Part shown: positions 34,990 to 48,617 of the stretch, piece by piece
How positions within the stretch are numbered: the first letter of the stretch is position 1
Layout: each line of letters opens with the position of its first letter
Source: Macrobrachium rosenbergii
Lineage: Eukaryota > Arthropoda > Malacostraca > Decapoda > Palaemonidae
Assembly: GCF_040412425.1 (NCBI RefSeq)
Contig: NC_089756.1
Location: 3,528,998 to 3,592,997 of the forward strand
DNA: 64,000 nucleotides
Direction: 5' to 3'
Made by a program: the position numbers and the translations under genes
Notes under the pieces: generated by a model
What the model was told of the DNA's origin: nothing
The model's input: the letters and a program-made list of their open reading frames with translations, nothing else
Database searches by the model: none

Positions 34990-37900
34990 TAGGGAAGGTT
35001 CGTGTGGGGATCTGTTTACTCAAGAGCTAGTAGGGAACGTTCGTGTGGGGATTTGTTTACTCAAGAACTTGTGGGAAACATTCGTGTGGGGTTGTTTACT
35101 CAAGAGCTAGTAGGGAATGTTCATGTGGGAATCTGTTTACCTATGAGCTAGTAGGAAACGTTTGTGCGGGGATCTCTTTACTTAGGAGCTAGTAGGGAAC
35201 ATTCATGTGGGAATCTGTTTACTTAAGAGCTAGTAGGGAACGTTCATGTGGGGATCTGTATACTCAAGAGCTTGTAGGAAACGTTCGTGTGGGGATCTGT
35301 TTACTTAGGAGCTAGTAGGGAACGTTCATGTGGGGATCTGTTTACTTAAGAGATAGTAGGGAATGTTCGTGTGGGGATCTGTTTACTTAGGAGCTAGTAG
35401 GGATCATTCGTGTGGGGATCTGTTTACTCAAGACCTAGTAGGGAACATTTGTGTTGGGATCTATTTACTCAAGAGCTAGTAGGGAACGTTCGTGTGGGGA
35501 TCTGTTTACTTAAGAGCTAGTAAGGAACGTTCATGTGGGGATCTGTATACTCAAGAGCTTATAGGAAACGTTCGTGTGGGGATCTGTTTACTCAAGACCT
35601 AGTAGGGAACATTTGTGTGGGGATCTATTTACTCAAGAGCTAGTAGGGAACGTTCGTGTGGGGATCTGTTTACTTAAGAGCTAGTAGGGAACATTCGTGT
35701 GGGGATCTGTTTACTTATGAGCTAGTAAGATACGTTCGTGTGGGTATCTGTTTACTTAAAAGCTAGTAGGGAATGCTTGTGTGGGATCTGTTTACTCAAG
35801 AGCTAGTAGGGAACATTCGTGTGGGGATCTGTTTACTTAAGAGCTAGTAAGATACGTTCGTGTGGGGATCTGTTTACTTAAAAGCTAGTAGGGAATGCTT
35901 GTGTGGGATCTGTTTACTCAAGAGCTAGTAGGGAACATTTGTGTGGGGATCTGTTTACTCAAGAGCTAGTAGGAAACGTTCATGTGGGGATCTCTTTACT
36001 TAAGTGCTAATAGGAAACGTTCGTGTGGGGACCTGTTTACCTAAAAGCTAGTAGGGAACATTTGTATGGGGATCTGTTTACTCAAGAACTAGTTGGGAAC
36101 GTTTGTGTGGGGAACTGTTTGCTTAAAAGCTAGTAGGGAATGTTTGTGTGGGATCTGTTTACTCAAGAGCTAGTAGGAAACATTTGTGTGGGATCTGTTT
36201 ACTCAAGAGCTAGTAGAAAACGTTCATGTGGGGATCTGTTTACTTAAAAGCTACAAGGAAATGTTTATGTGGGATCTGTTTACTCAAGCACTAGTTGGAA
36301 GTGCTCATATGGTGACCTGTTTATTTAAGAGCTAGTAGGGCATGTTCGAGTGGGGATCTGTTATCTTAAGAGCTAGCAGGGAATGTTTGTGTGGTACCTG
36401 TTTGCTCAAGAGCTAGTAGGGAACATTTGTGTTGCTTTCTATTTACTCAAGAGCTAGTAGGGAACATTTGTGTGGGGATCTGTTTACTTAAGAGCTAGTA
36501 GGGAACGTTCATGTGGGGATCTATTTACTTAAGAGCTAGTAGGGAACGTTCGTGTTGGGATCTGTTCACTTAAGAGCTAGTAGGAAACATTCATCTGGGG
36601 ATCTGTTTATTTAAGAGCTAGTAGGGAATGTTCGTGTGGGGATCAGTTTACTCAAGAGCTAGTAGGGAATGTTCATATAGGGATCTGTTTACTTAAGAGC
36701 TAGTAGGGAACATTCAATTGGGGATCTGTTTACTTAAGAGTTAGGAGGTAAAGTTCGTGTGGGGATCTATTTACTTAAGAGTTAGTAGGAAACGTTTGTG
36801 TGGAGATTTGTTTACTTAAGAATTGGTATGGAATATTCGTGTGGAGATTTGTTTACTTAGGAGCCAGTAGGGAGTGTTAGTTTGGGGACCTGTTTACTTA
36901 AGAGCTAGTAGGGAATGTTCATGTAGGGATCTGTTTACTCAAGAGCTAATAGGAAATGTTCGTGTAAGGATCTGTCAATTAAGAGCAAGTAGGGAACGTT
37001 CGTGTGAGGATCTGTTTACTTACTTAAGATCCAGTAGGGAACGTTTGTGCGGAGACATGTTTCCTTAAGAGCTAGTAGGGAATGTTTGTGTGGGGATCTG
37101 TTTATTTAAGATGTAGTAATGAACGTTCCTGTGGGAATCTATTTACTTACCAGCTAGTAGGGAACATTCGTATAGGGATCTGTTTACTTAAGAGCTAGTA
37201 GGGAATATTTGTGTGGGATCTGTTTAGTGAAGAGCTAGTAGGGAACATTTGTGCGGGGATCTGTTTACTCAAGAGCTAGTACAGAACGTTCGTTTGGGGA
37301 TTTGTTTACTTAAGAGCTAGGAGGGAATGTTCATGTGGGGATCTGTTTACTTAAGATCTAGTGTGAGGATCTTGCTTAAGAGTACGTAGGAAATGTTCAT
37401 GTGGGGATCTCTATACTTAAAGATAGTAGGGAACGTTCATGAGGGGATCTGCTTACTTAAGAACTAGTAGGGAATGTTTGTGTTGGGATCTGTTTACTTA
37501 AGAGGTAGTAGGGAATGTTTGTGTGAGGATCTGTTTACTTAAGAGTTAGTAGGAATGTTCGTGTGGGATCTGTTTACTTAACAGTTAGTAGGGAATGTTC
37601 ATTTGGGAATCTGTTTACTTAAGAGTAACTGTGGGGATCTGTTTACTCAAGAGCTAGTAGGGAACATCCGTGTGGAGACCTGTTTACTTAAGAGTTAGTG
37701 GGGAATGTTCATGTGGGGATCTATTCAGTTAAGAGCTAGTAGAAAATCTTCGTGTAAGGACCTGTTTACTTAAGAGCTAGTGGGAAATGGTCTTGTGGGG
37801 ATCTGTTTATTTAAGAGCTAGTAGGAAATATTCGTGTGGGGTCTCTATACTTAAGATTTAGTAGGGAGTGTTCGTGTGGGGTTCTTTTTACTTAAAGAGT

Positions 37901-40900
37901 TAATGTGGGGATCTGTTTACTTAAGAGCTAGTAGGGAACATTCGTGTGGGGTTCTGTTTACTTAAGAGTTAGTAGGGAATGTTCGTGTGGGATCTGTTTA
38001 CTTAAGAACTAGAAGGGAACGTTCGTTTTAGGATCTGTTTACTAAATAGTAGGGTATGTTCTTGCTGGGATCTGTTTACTTAAGAGTTAGTGTGGGGATC
38101 TGTTTACTTAAAGAGCTAGTAGGGAACATTCATGTGGGGACCTGTTTATTTAAGAGTTAGTAGGAAATGTTTATGTGCGGATCTTTTTACTTAAGAGCTA
38201 GTAGGAAACGTTCGTGTGTGGATCTGTTTGCTTAAGAGCTAGTAGGAAATGTTTGTTTGGGGATCTGTTTATTTAAGAGCTTGTAGAAAATGTTCATGTG
38301 GGGGTCTGTATACATAAGAGTTAGTAGGGAATGTTCATGTGGGGATCTGTTTACTTAAGAGTTAGTAGGGGATGTTCGTGTCTGGTTCTGTTTACTTAAG
38401 AATTTGCGTGGGGATCTGTTTAATTAGGAGCTAGTAGAGAACATTCGTGTTGGGATCTGTTTACTTAAGAGTTAGTATGGAATGTTCGTGTGGGTATCTG
38501 TTTACTTAAGAGCTATTAGGGAACGTTTGTGTGGGGATCTGTTTACTTAAAATCTAGGAGGGAATGTTCATTTGGCGGTCTGTTTGCTTAAGAGCTAGTA
38601 GGAAATTTTTGTGTGAGGATCTGCCTTACTTAACAGTTAGTAGGGAACGTTTGTGTCGGGATCTGTTTTCTTAAGAGCTAGTAGTGAATGTTCATGTGGG
38701 GATCTGTTTACTTAAGAATTAGTAGGAAATATTCGTGTGGGGATTTGTTTACTTAAGCGCTAGTAGGGAATGTTTGTGTGGGGATCTGTTTACTTAAGAG
38801 TTAGTAGGGAATGTTCGTGTGGGGATCTGTTTACTTAGTATGGAATGTTCGTGTGGGTATCTGTTTACTTAAGAGCTATTAGGGAACGTTTGTGTGGGGA
38901 TCTGTTTACTTAAAATCTAGGAGGGAATGTTCATGTGGCGGTCTGTTTGTTTAAGAGCTAGTAGGAAATTTTTGTGTGAGGATCTGCTTACTTAACAGTT
39001 AGTAGGGAACGTTTGTGTCGGGATCTGTTTTCTTAAGAGCTAGTAGTGAATGTTCGTGTGGGGATCTGTTTACTTAAGAATTAGTATGAAATATTCGTGT
39101 GGGGATTTGTTTACTTAAGAGCTAGTAGGGAATGTTTGTGTGGGGATCTGTTTACTTAAGAGTTAGTAGGGAATGTTTGTGTGGGGATCTGTTTACTTAA
39201 GAGTTAGTAGGGAATGTTCGTGTGAGGATATGTTTACATAAGAGTTAGTGTCGGGATCTGTTTACTTACGAGCTAGTAGGGAACATTCGTGTGGGGATCT
39301 GTTTACTTAAGAGTTAGTGGGGAAAGTTTGTGTGGGGATCTGTTTACTTAAGAGCTAGTAGGAAATGATTGTGTTGGGATCTGTTTACCTTACAGCTAGT
39401 AGGAAATGTTTGTATGGGGGTATATTTACTCAAGAGCTAGTAGAAAATGTTCGTGTGGGGGTCTGATTACTTAAGAATTAGTATGGAATGTTCGTGTGGG
39501 GATCTGTTTACTTAAGAGTTAGTAGATAATGTTTGTGTGGGGTTCTGTTTACTTAAGAGTTAGTGTGAGGATATGTTTACTTAAGAGCTAGTAGGGAACA
39601 TTCCTGTAGGGATCTGTTTACTTAAGAGTTAGTAGGGAATGTTTGTGCGAGAATCTGTTTACTTAAGGGCTAGTAGGAAATGTTCGTGTGTGGATCTGTT
39701 TACTTAAGAATTAGTAGGGAATGTTCATGTGGGGATCTGTTTACTTAAAAGATAGTAATAAATGTTCGAGTGGGGATCTGTTTACTTATAAGCTAGTAGG
39801 GAACATTCGTGTGTGGATCTGTTTACTCAAGAACTAGGAGGGAATGTTCATGTGAGGATCTGTTTACTTAAGGGCTAGAACAGAACATTCGTGTGGGGAT
39901 CTCTGTCCTTAATAGCTTGTAGGGAATGTTTGTGTGGTGATCTGTTTATTTAAGAGCTAGTAGGGAACGTTTTTGTAAGATTTACTTACTTATGAGACAG
40001 TATGGAAGTTTTATGTGGGGATATGTTTACTTAAGAGCTAGTGTGAAGATTTGTTACCTCAGAGCTAGTAGGGAACGTTCGTGTGGGAATCTGTTTACTT
40101 AAGAGCTAGTAGGGAATGTTCGTGTGGGACTCTGTTTACTTACGAGTTAATATGGTATGTTCGTGTGGTGATCTGTTTACTTAGGGATAGTAGGGAACAT
40201 TCATGTGTGGGTTTGTTTAATTAAGAGCTAGTAGGGAATGTTCGTTCATGGATCTGTTTAATTAAGAGGTAATAGGGAATGGTCATGTGGGGATCTGTTT
40301 ACTCAAAAGCTAGTAGGGAATGTTTGTGTGGGGATCTCTTTACTTAAGAGACAGTAGGGAACGTTCCTGTTGGAATCTGTTTAATTATGAGCTAGTAAGG
40401 AACACTCGTATGGGGATCTGTTTACTTAAGAGCTAATAGGGAGTATCTGTGTGGGATTTGTTTACTCAAGAGTTAGTAGGAAACATTTGTTTGGGGATGT
40501 GTTTACTCAAGAGCTAGTAGAGGACATTGGTGTGGAGATCTGTTTACTTAAGAGCTGGGAGGTAATGTTTTTACAGGAATCTTTTTACTTAAGAGCTACT
40601 GTGAGGATGTGTTTACTTAAGAGTTAGTAGGGAATGTTCATTTGGGGATCTTTTTTTACTTAAGGGCTAGTAGGGAACGTTCGTGTAGGGATCTGTTTAC
40701 TCAAGAACTAGTAAGGAACGTTCGTGTTGGGATCTGTTTACTTAATAATAGGGAATGTTCTTGTTGGGACCTGTTTACTTAAGAGTTAGTGTGGGGATCT
40801 GTTTACTTAAGAGCTAGTAGGGAATATTCGTGTGGGGACCTGTTTACTTAAGAGTTATTAGGGAATGTTTATGTGCGGATATTTTTACTTAAGAGCTAGT

Positions 40901-43900
40901 AGGAAACGTTCGTGTGTGGATCTGTTTGCATAAGAGCTAGTAGGAAATGTTTGTTTGGGGATTGTTTATTTAAGAGCTAGTAGGAAATGTTCGTGTGGGG
41001 GTCTGTATACATAAGAGTTAGTAGGGAATGTTCATGTGGGGATCTCTTTACTTAAGAGATAGTAGGGAATGTTCATGTCTGGTTCTGTTTACTTAAGCAT
41101 TTGTGTGGGGATCTGTTTACTTATGAGCCAGTAGAGAACATTCGTGTTGGGGTGTGTTTACTTAAGAGTTAGTTTGGAATGTTCGTGTGGGAATCTGTTT
41201 ACTTAAGAGCTATTAGGGAACGTTCATGTGGGGATCTGTTTACTTAAGAGATAGGAGGGAATGTTCATGTGAGGGTCTGTGTACTTAAGAGCTAGTAGGA
41301 AATGTTTGTGTGAGGATCTGCTTACCTAACAGTTAGTAGGGAACGTTCGTTTACTTAAGAGCTAGTAGGAAATGTTTGTGTGAGGATCTGCTTACCTAAC
41401 AGTTAGTAGGGAACGTTCGTTTCGGGATCTGTTTTCTTAAGAGCTGGTAGTGAATGTTCGTGTGGGGATCTGTTTACTTAAGAATTAGTAGCAAATATTC
41501 GTGTGGGGATTTGTTTACTTAACAGCTAGTAGGGAATGTTTGTGTGGGGATCTGTTTACTTAAAAGTTATTAGGGAATGTTTGTGTGGGGATCTGTTTAC
41601 TTAAGAGTTAGTAGGGAATGTTTATGTGGGGATCTTTTTACTTAAGAGCTAGTAGGAAACGTTCATGTGTGGATCTGTTTCCTTAAGAGCTAGTAGGAAA
41701 TGTTCGTTTGGGGATTTGTTTATTTAAGAGCTAGTAGAAAATGTTCATGCCGGGGTCTGTATACTTAAGAGTTAGTAGGGAATGTTAGTGTGGGGATCTC
41801 TTTATTTAAGAGTTAGTAGGGAATGTTCGTGTGAGGATATGTTTATTTAAGAGTTAGTGTGGTGATCTGCTTACTTAAGAGCTAGTAGGGAACATTTGTG
41901 TGGGGATCTGTTTACTTAAGAGTTAGTAGGGAAAGTTTGTGTGGGGATCTGTTTACTTAAGAGCTAGTAGGAAATGTTCGTGTGGGGGTATATTTACTTA
42001 AGAGCTTGTAGAAAATGTTCGTGTGGGGGTCTGATTACTTAAGAGTTAGTAGGGAATGTTCCTGTGGGGATCTGTTTACTTAAGAGTTAGTAGAGAATGT
42101 TTGTGTGGGGTTCTGTTTACTTAAGAGTTAGTGTGGGGATCTGTTTTCTTAAGAACTAGTAGGAAACATTCGTGTAGGGATCTGTTTACTTAAGAGTTAG
42201 TAGGGAATGTTCGTGTGGGAATCTGTTTACTTAAGGGCTAGTAGGAAATGTTCGTGTGTGGATCTGTTTACTTAAGAATTAGTAGGGAATGTTCACGTGA
42301 GGATCTCTTTACTTAAAAGATAGTAATAAATGTTCGTGTGGGGATCTGTTTACCTAAGAGCTAGTAGAAAACATTTGTGTGTGGATCTGTTTACTTAAGA
42401 GCTAGGAGGGAATGTTCATGTGGGGATCTGTTGAGAGCTAGTGTGAGGATCTGTTTACTTAGAGTTAATAGGGAACTTTTTGTGGGGATCTGTTTACTTA
42501 AGGGCTAGTAGGGAATGTTTGTCAGGATCTGTTTACTTCAGAGTTAGTAGGGAATGTTTGTCCGGGGATCTGTTTACTTAAGAGTTAGTAGGGAACGTTC
42601 GTGTGGGGATCTGTTTACTTAAGAGCTAGTAGGGAATGTTCGTGTGGGGATCTGTTTACTTCATAGTTAGTAGGGATCATTCGTGTTGTGATGTTTCCTT
42701 AAGAGCTAGTAGGAAATGTTTGTGTGGGGATCTGTTTACTTAAGAGTTAGTAGGGAATGTTTGTGCAGGGATTTTTTTACTTAAGGGCTAGTAGGGAACG
42801 TTTGAGTTGTGTCTGTTTACCTAAGAGCTAGTAGGAAATGTTCGCATGGGGATCTGTTTACTTGAGAGCTATTAGGTAACGTTCGTGTGGGGATCTGTTT
42901 ACTTAAGAGTTAGTAGTGAATGTTTGTGTGGGGATCTGTTTACTTAAGAGCTACTAGGGAATGTTCATGTCAGGATCTGTTTACTTCCGAGTTAGTAGGG
43001 AATTTTCGTGTGGGGATCTGTTTACTTAAGAGTTAGTAGGAAATGTTTGCATGGGGATCTGTTTACTTAAGAGCTATTAGGGAATGTTCGTGTGGAGATC
43101 TGTTTACTTAAGAGCTAGTAGGGAATGTTCGTGTGGGGATCTGTTTACTTAAGAGTTAATAGGGTATGTTTGTGTGGGGATCTGTTTACTTAAGGGCTAG
43201 TAGTTAACATTCATGTTTGGATTTGTTAATTAAGAGCTAGTAGGGAATGTTTGCGTGGGGATCTGTTTATCTAAGAGGTAATAGGGAACTGTCATGTGGG
43301 GATCTGTTTACTCAAAAGCTAGTGGGGAATGTTCGTGTGGGGATCTGTTTACTTAAGAGCTAGTTGGGAACATTTGTGTGGAGATTTGTTTAACTAAGAG
43401 CTTATATGGGATGTTTTTGTGAGGATCTCTTAAATTAAGAGCTATGGAGCTTTTGTCTGGGGATCTATTTTCGTAAGAGCTAGGGAACATTCGTGTGGGG
43501 ATCTGTTTAATTAAAAGCTAGTAGGAAGTGTTCATGTGGGGATCTATTTAAGAGCTAGTAGGGAATGTTTGTGTGGGGATCTATTTAATCAAGAGCTATG
43601 GATGTTTACTCAAGAGCTTGTGAACGTTCGTGTGGGGATCTATTTTCATAAGAGCTAGGGAACATTAGTGTCGGGATCTATTAACTTAAGAGCTAAGGAA
43701 CATTCGTGTGGGGATCTATTTACTTAAGAGTTATGGAACTTTCGTGCAGAAACCCATTTTCTTTAGAGCTACAGAACATTCGTGTGGGGATCTGTTTGCT
43801 TAAGAGCCAGGCAACGTTCGTGTGGTGATCCCCACACTTAGGAGCTAGGAAACGTTTACTCAAGTGCTTGGGAAACGTTCGCGTGTGGGTCTGTTTATTT

Positions 43901-44010
43901 AAAATCTATGGAGCGTTCGTGTGGGGATATGTTTATTTAAAGCCTATGGAACGTTAGTATGGGGATCTGTTTATTTAAGAGCTGTGGAACGTTCGTGTAG
44001 GGATCTCTTT
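34990..44010. repeat. Minisatellite array C, 41 bp unit
   Basis: About 220 copies of a 41 bp unit: GTGTGGGGATCTGTTTACTT followed by AAGAGCTAGTAGGGAAC and ATTC. Because 41 is not a multiple of three, and stops (TAG, TAA) occur in each unit, there are almost no ORFs. Second-order duplications of about 363 bp (38476/38839) and about 2.69 kb (38391/41078) are visible. Copies near the right edge (after 43400) are shorter and more divergent. Confidence 0.97.
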
Positions 44011-44469
44011 ACTGTTGTCTTGAGTTGAGAAGACGAAAGCAATAGATGGATACAAGTAAGTTTTTTCATGATTTTGTTATACCATTCGGCATTCAAAAGG
44101 AAGGGATGAATAAAAAGAAATTATCTTTTCCCAATTATTGTTATTATATTATAGCAACATCCACGGCTCTTTGCAGCTAAGCTCTGCCCACTGCTTACGT
44201 TGCGACCATTCCTAGTAGCTGACTGGTTGGCAATGGTTTAGGAAAGTTGGTTAATCTGTGGTTCTCTTCATCTTCATGAAATTAGCAATGGTTGTTTTAC
44301 TGATCTAAATTAAGTTCTGCTGATTATCAAAAGGAAACATTATATTATCCCCCGAATTAAAATCATATAACACATCTCCACAAAAATGGTGAAAAAATAG
44401 GAAAATACCAACGAAGTCAGGAGAGTTCTGCGATGCTGCAATGTAGTTTTTCGTAAATGAGGTACACCT
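44011..44469. other. Spacer between arrays C and D, nothing recognised
   Basis: About 460 bp of AT-rich, single-copy-looking sequence. No ORF, tRNA-like or terminal-repeat structure is visible. Confidence 0.5.
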
Positions 44470-47400
44470 GATCATGGAGGTGACCGGGACATTGACGTGT
44501 AGGCCTATGGCCTGTCATTGCCTCAAAACATAAGAGATTGACGTGTAGGCCAATGCCCTGTCATTGCCTAAAAATATATGAAATTGACGTGTAGGCCTAT
44601 GGCCTGTCATTGACTCAAAATATATGAAATTGACGTGTAGGCCTGTGCCCTGTCATTGCCTCAATATATAAGACAATGACGTGTAGGCCTATGGCCTGTC
44701 ATTGCCTCAAAATATATGAAATTGACGTGTAAGCCTATGGCCTGTCATTGACTCAAAATATATGAAATTGACATGTAGGCCTGTGCCCTGTCATTGCCTC
44801 AGTATATAAGACAATGACGTGTAGGCCTATGGCCTGTCATTGCCTCAACATATATATGAAATTGACGTGTAGGCCTATGCCCTGTCATTGCCTAAAATAT
44901 CAGAAATTGATGTGTAGGCCTATGCCCTGTCATTGTCTCACAATATAAGAAATTGACGTTTAGTCCTATGCCCTGTCATTGTCTCATGATATCAGAAATT
45001 GATGTGTAGGCCTATGCCCTGTCATTACCTAAAATTTCAAAAATTGACATGTAGGCCTATGCCCTATCATTGCCTCAAAATATAAGAAATAAACGTGTAG
45101 GCCTATGCTCTCTCATTGCCTCACAGTATCAGAAATCGACATGTAGGCCTATGCCCTGTCATTGCCTCAAAATATAAGATATTGACTGAAGGGTTATTCC
45201 CTGTCATTGTCTCACAATATAAGAAATTGACGTATAGGCCTATGCCCTGTCATTGCCTCAATATATAAGAAATTGAAGTGTAGACCTATGTCCTATTATT
45301 GCCTCAAAATATAAGAAATTGATGTGTAGGCCTCTGCCTTGTCATTGCATCAAAATATAAGATATTGACGAGTAGGCCTATGCCCTGTCATTGCATCAGA
45401 TTATAAGAATTTGAACTGTAGGCCTATGCCCTGTCATTGCCGGAAAATATAAGAAATTGACGTGCAGGCCTATGCCCTGTCATTGTCTCAAAATATAAGA
45501 ATTTGAATTGTAGGTCTATGCCCCGCCTTTGCCTCAAAATATAAGAAATTGGTGAGTAGGCCTATGCCCTGCCATTGCCTCAAAATATAAGAATTTGAAT
45601 TGTAGGCCTATGACCTGTCATTGCCTCAAAATGTAAGAAACTGACATGCAGGCCTATGCTCTGTCATTGCCTCCAAATATAAGAATTTGAATTGTACGCC
45701 ATGCCCTGCCATTGCCTCAAAATATAAGAAATTGATTTGCAGGCCTATGCCCTGTCATTGCCTCAAAATATAAGAATTGGAATTGTAGGCCTATGCCCTG
45801 TCATTACCTCAAAATATAAGAAAATGACATGCAGGGTTATGCCCTGTCATCGCCTCAATATATGAGAAATTGACGCGTAGGCCTCTGCCCTGTCATGGCC
45901 TCAAAATATTAGAAATTGATGTATAGGCCTATGCCCTGTTATTGCCTCAAAATATAAGAAATTGACGAGAAGGCCTATGCCTGTCATTGCATCAAAATAT
46001 AAGAATTTGAATTGTACACCTACGCCCTTTCATTGCCTCAAAATATAAGAATTTGACTTGTAGGCCTATGCCCTGTCATTGCCTCAAAATATGAGAAATT
46101 GACGTGTAGGCCTATGCCCTGTCATTGCCTCAAAATGTAAGAAATTGACGAATAGGACTATGCCCTGTCATTGCCTTAAAATGTAAGAAATTGACGAATA
46201 GGATTATGCCCTATCATTATCTCAAAATATAAGAAACTGACGAGTAGGCCTATGCCCTACCATTGCATCAAAATAGCAGAAATTGACGTGCAGGCCTATG
46301 CCCTGTCATTGCCTCAAAATATCAGAAATTGACGAGTAGGCCTATGTCTGCCATTGCCTAAAATATTAGAAATTGACATGTAGGTCTATGCCCTGTCATT
46401 GCATCAAAATATAAGAATTTGTATTGTAGGTCTATGCCCTGTCATTGCCTCAAAATATAACAATTTGAGTTGCAGGCCTATGCCCTGTCATTGCCTCAAA
46501 ATATAAGAATTGGAATTGTAGGCCTAGGCCCTGTCATTGCCTCAAAATATAAGAAATTGATGTGTAGGCCTATGCCATGTAAATGCCTCAAAATATAAGA
46601 AATTGCAAGTAGGCCTATGCCCTGTCATTGCATCAAAATATAAGAATTTGAATTGTAGGTCTATGCCCTGTCATTGCCTCAAAATATAAGACTTTGAATT
46701 GTAGGTCTATGCCCTGTCATTGCCTCAAAATATAAGACTTTGAATTGTAGCCCTGTCTATGCCCAAAATATAAGAATTGGATTGCCTCAAAATATAAGAA
46801 ATTGATGAGTTTGAATTGTAGGCCTATGCCCTGTCATTGCATCAAAATGTTAGAAATTGATGAGTAGGGCTATGCCCTGTCGTTGCCTCAAAATATAAGA
46901 ATTGGAATTGCAGGCCTATGCCCTGTCATTGCCTCAAAATATAAGAAATTAACATGTAGGCCTATGCCCTGTCATTGCCGCAAAATATAAGAAATTGGCG
47001 AGCTGGCCTATGCCCTGTCATTGCCTCAATATATAAGAAATTGATGAGTAGGCCTATGCCCTGTCATTGCCTCCAAATATAAGAAATTGACATGTAGGCC
47101 TATGCCCTGTCATTGCCTCAAAATATAAGAAATTGATGAGTAGGCCTATGCCCTGTCATTGCCTCAAAATATAAGAAACTAACACATAGGCCTATGCCCT
47201 GTCATTGCCTCACAATAAAAGAAATTGACCGTGTAGGCCTATGCCCTGTCATTGCCTCCAAATATAAGAAATTGACAAATAGGCCTATGCCCTATCATTG
47301 CCTCAAAATATAAGAATTTGAATTGTAGGCCTATGCCCTGTCATTGCCTCAAAAAATAAGAAATTAATGTGTAGGCCTATGTCCTGTCATTGCCCCAAAA

Positions 47401-47540
47401 TATAAGAAAATGGCGAGTAGGCCTACACCCTGTCATTGCCTCAATATATAAGAAATTGACATGTAGGCCCATGCCCTGTCATTGCCTCAATATTTAAGAA
47501 ATTGACAGGTAGGTCTATGCCCTATCATTGCCTCTAAATA
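44470..47540. repeat. Minisatellite array D, 46 bp unit (left part)
   Basis: About 66 copies of a 46 bp unit: GTGTAGGCCTATGCCCTGTC, then ATTGCCTCAAAATATAAGAA and ATTGAC. The first dozen copies use GGCCTGTC at the middle position. Units vary in length by a few bases. The array is interrupted at 47540 by the DIRS element. Confidence 0.97.
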
Positions 47541-47968
47541 ACAGATTTTGAAGTAGGAAAAATCTATTTTTGGGTGAGGTAGCTGTGTCGTCCTGATGAA
47601 AGGTTCCCTTAGGCAGCTTTCTAGAGTACAAATACTGCTAAATGTACCAGAGAAAAAAACAAAAGGGTCTGTGGAGTTCCAACCCCCACTGTGACTATCC
47701 AATACGGACATCGTGTATGTAACAGGGATGTATGCAAGCATAGCCACAGCTATGTTGAATGATTTTTAGATGATTGTATGCCTCTAACAATCAGAGGGCA
47801 ATCAGATACAACATTAGGGCACTCGCTTTAGAGATAACGCTATCTTACCCCGCATAGATTTAACCTCGTCTGCTAGGGAGGGGTAACGATTGATATTGGG
47901 GAGCCGTTACATCGCCTATGTCTCCCGATATCAGTGTGCGTAGCTAGCGACGGACCTACGTCATTCCC
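47541..47968. repeat. Left inverted terminal repeat of the DIRS element
   Basis: Nearly identical to the reverse complement of 55325-55638, except for its own outermost ~35 bp and a 90 bp extra segment at 47754-47843 bracketed by GCTAT. Confidence 0.92.
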
Positions 47969-48027
47969 TCAAGCCGGACTAGTTGCTTGGGGAGAATCCA
48001 TCACTGAGCAATCGGGGAAGGCCTAAC

Positions 48028-48126
48028 TGTAACATCAGGACGACACAGCTACCTCACCCAAAGATAGATTTTTCCTACGTCAAAATCCGTTTTTTGGGCT
48101 CGGGCTGTGTTGCCCTGATGAAAGTG
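48028..48126. repeat. Internal complementary region of the DIRS element
   Basis: The first half (CATCAGGACGACACAGCTAC ... CAAAATCC) is the reverse complement of the left terminus (47541-47605). The second half (TTTTTTGGGCTCGGGCTGTG ... CCTGATGAAA) is the reverse complement of the right terminus. In DIRS elements this region lets the termini be completed and joined on a circular intermediate. Confidence 0.88.
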
Positions 48127-48617
48127 TACCAAAGAAATTTGCATTGCTCAGAAGACTAAATCCGACCATACCAGGAACACCATCCTGAGAATGACTATTC
48201 CCGTCAGGGGAGTGATATGAAAAGTCAATCCAACCAAGACAACCTCCATGAAATGCATGTCTGTGAGCGGTTTGACCATACTAGAACCTCAGGCAAAGCC
48301 GAAGGTGAAAGTCTATAAACCAACCAAGAGTGGGTAGAGTGAGCTCCTTATACATAAAAGGACGAGGTGAAGGACAGACCGTCTCGAGAGTAAAGAAGGG
48401 AGACTTGGTCCCTTTTAACCATTAAATTAGATAACATTCAAGGTGGTGAGCAACACAATTATAATAGGGATAATTAATTGGTACACAACAGCAGGACATG
48501 CAGGAAGAAAACACCAAATGACATTTATAGGATTTCATTACAATATTCAATATTAAATTTAACATTCCATGACAATAACACTTGTCAGCCAAAAATCACT
48601 TAAGCATAAAGTAACCA

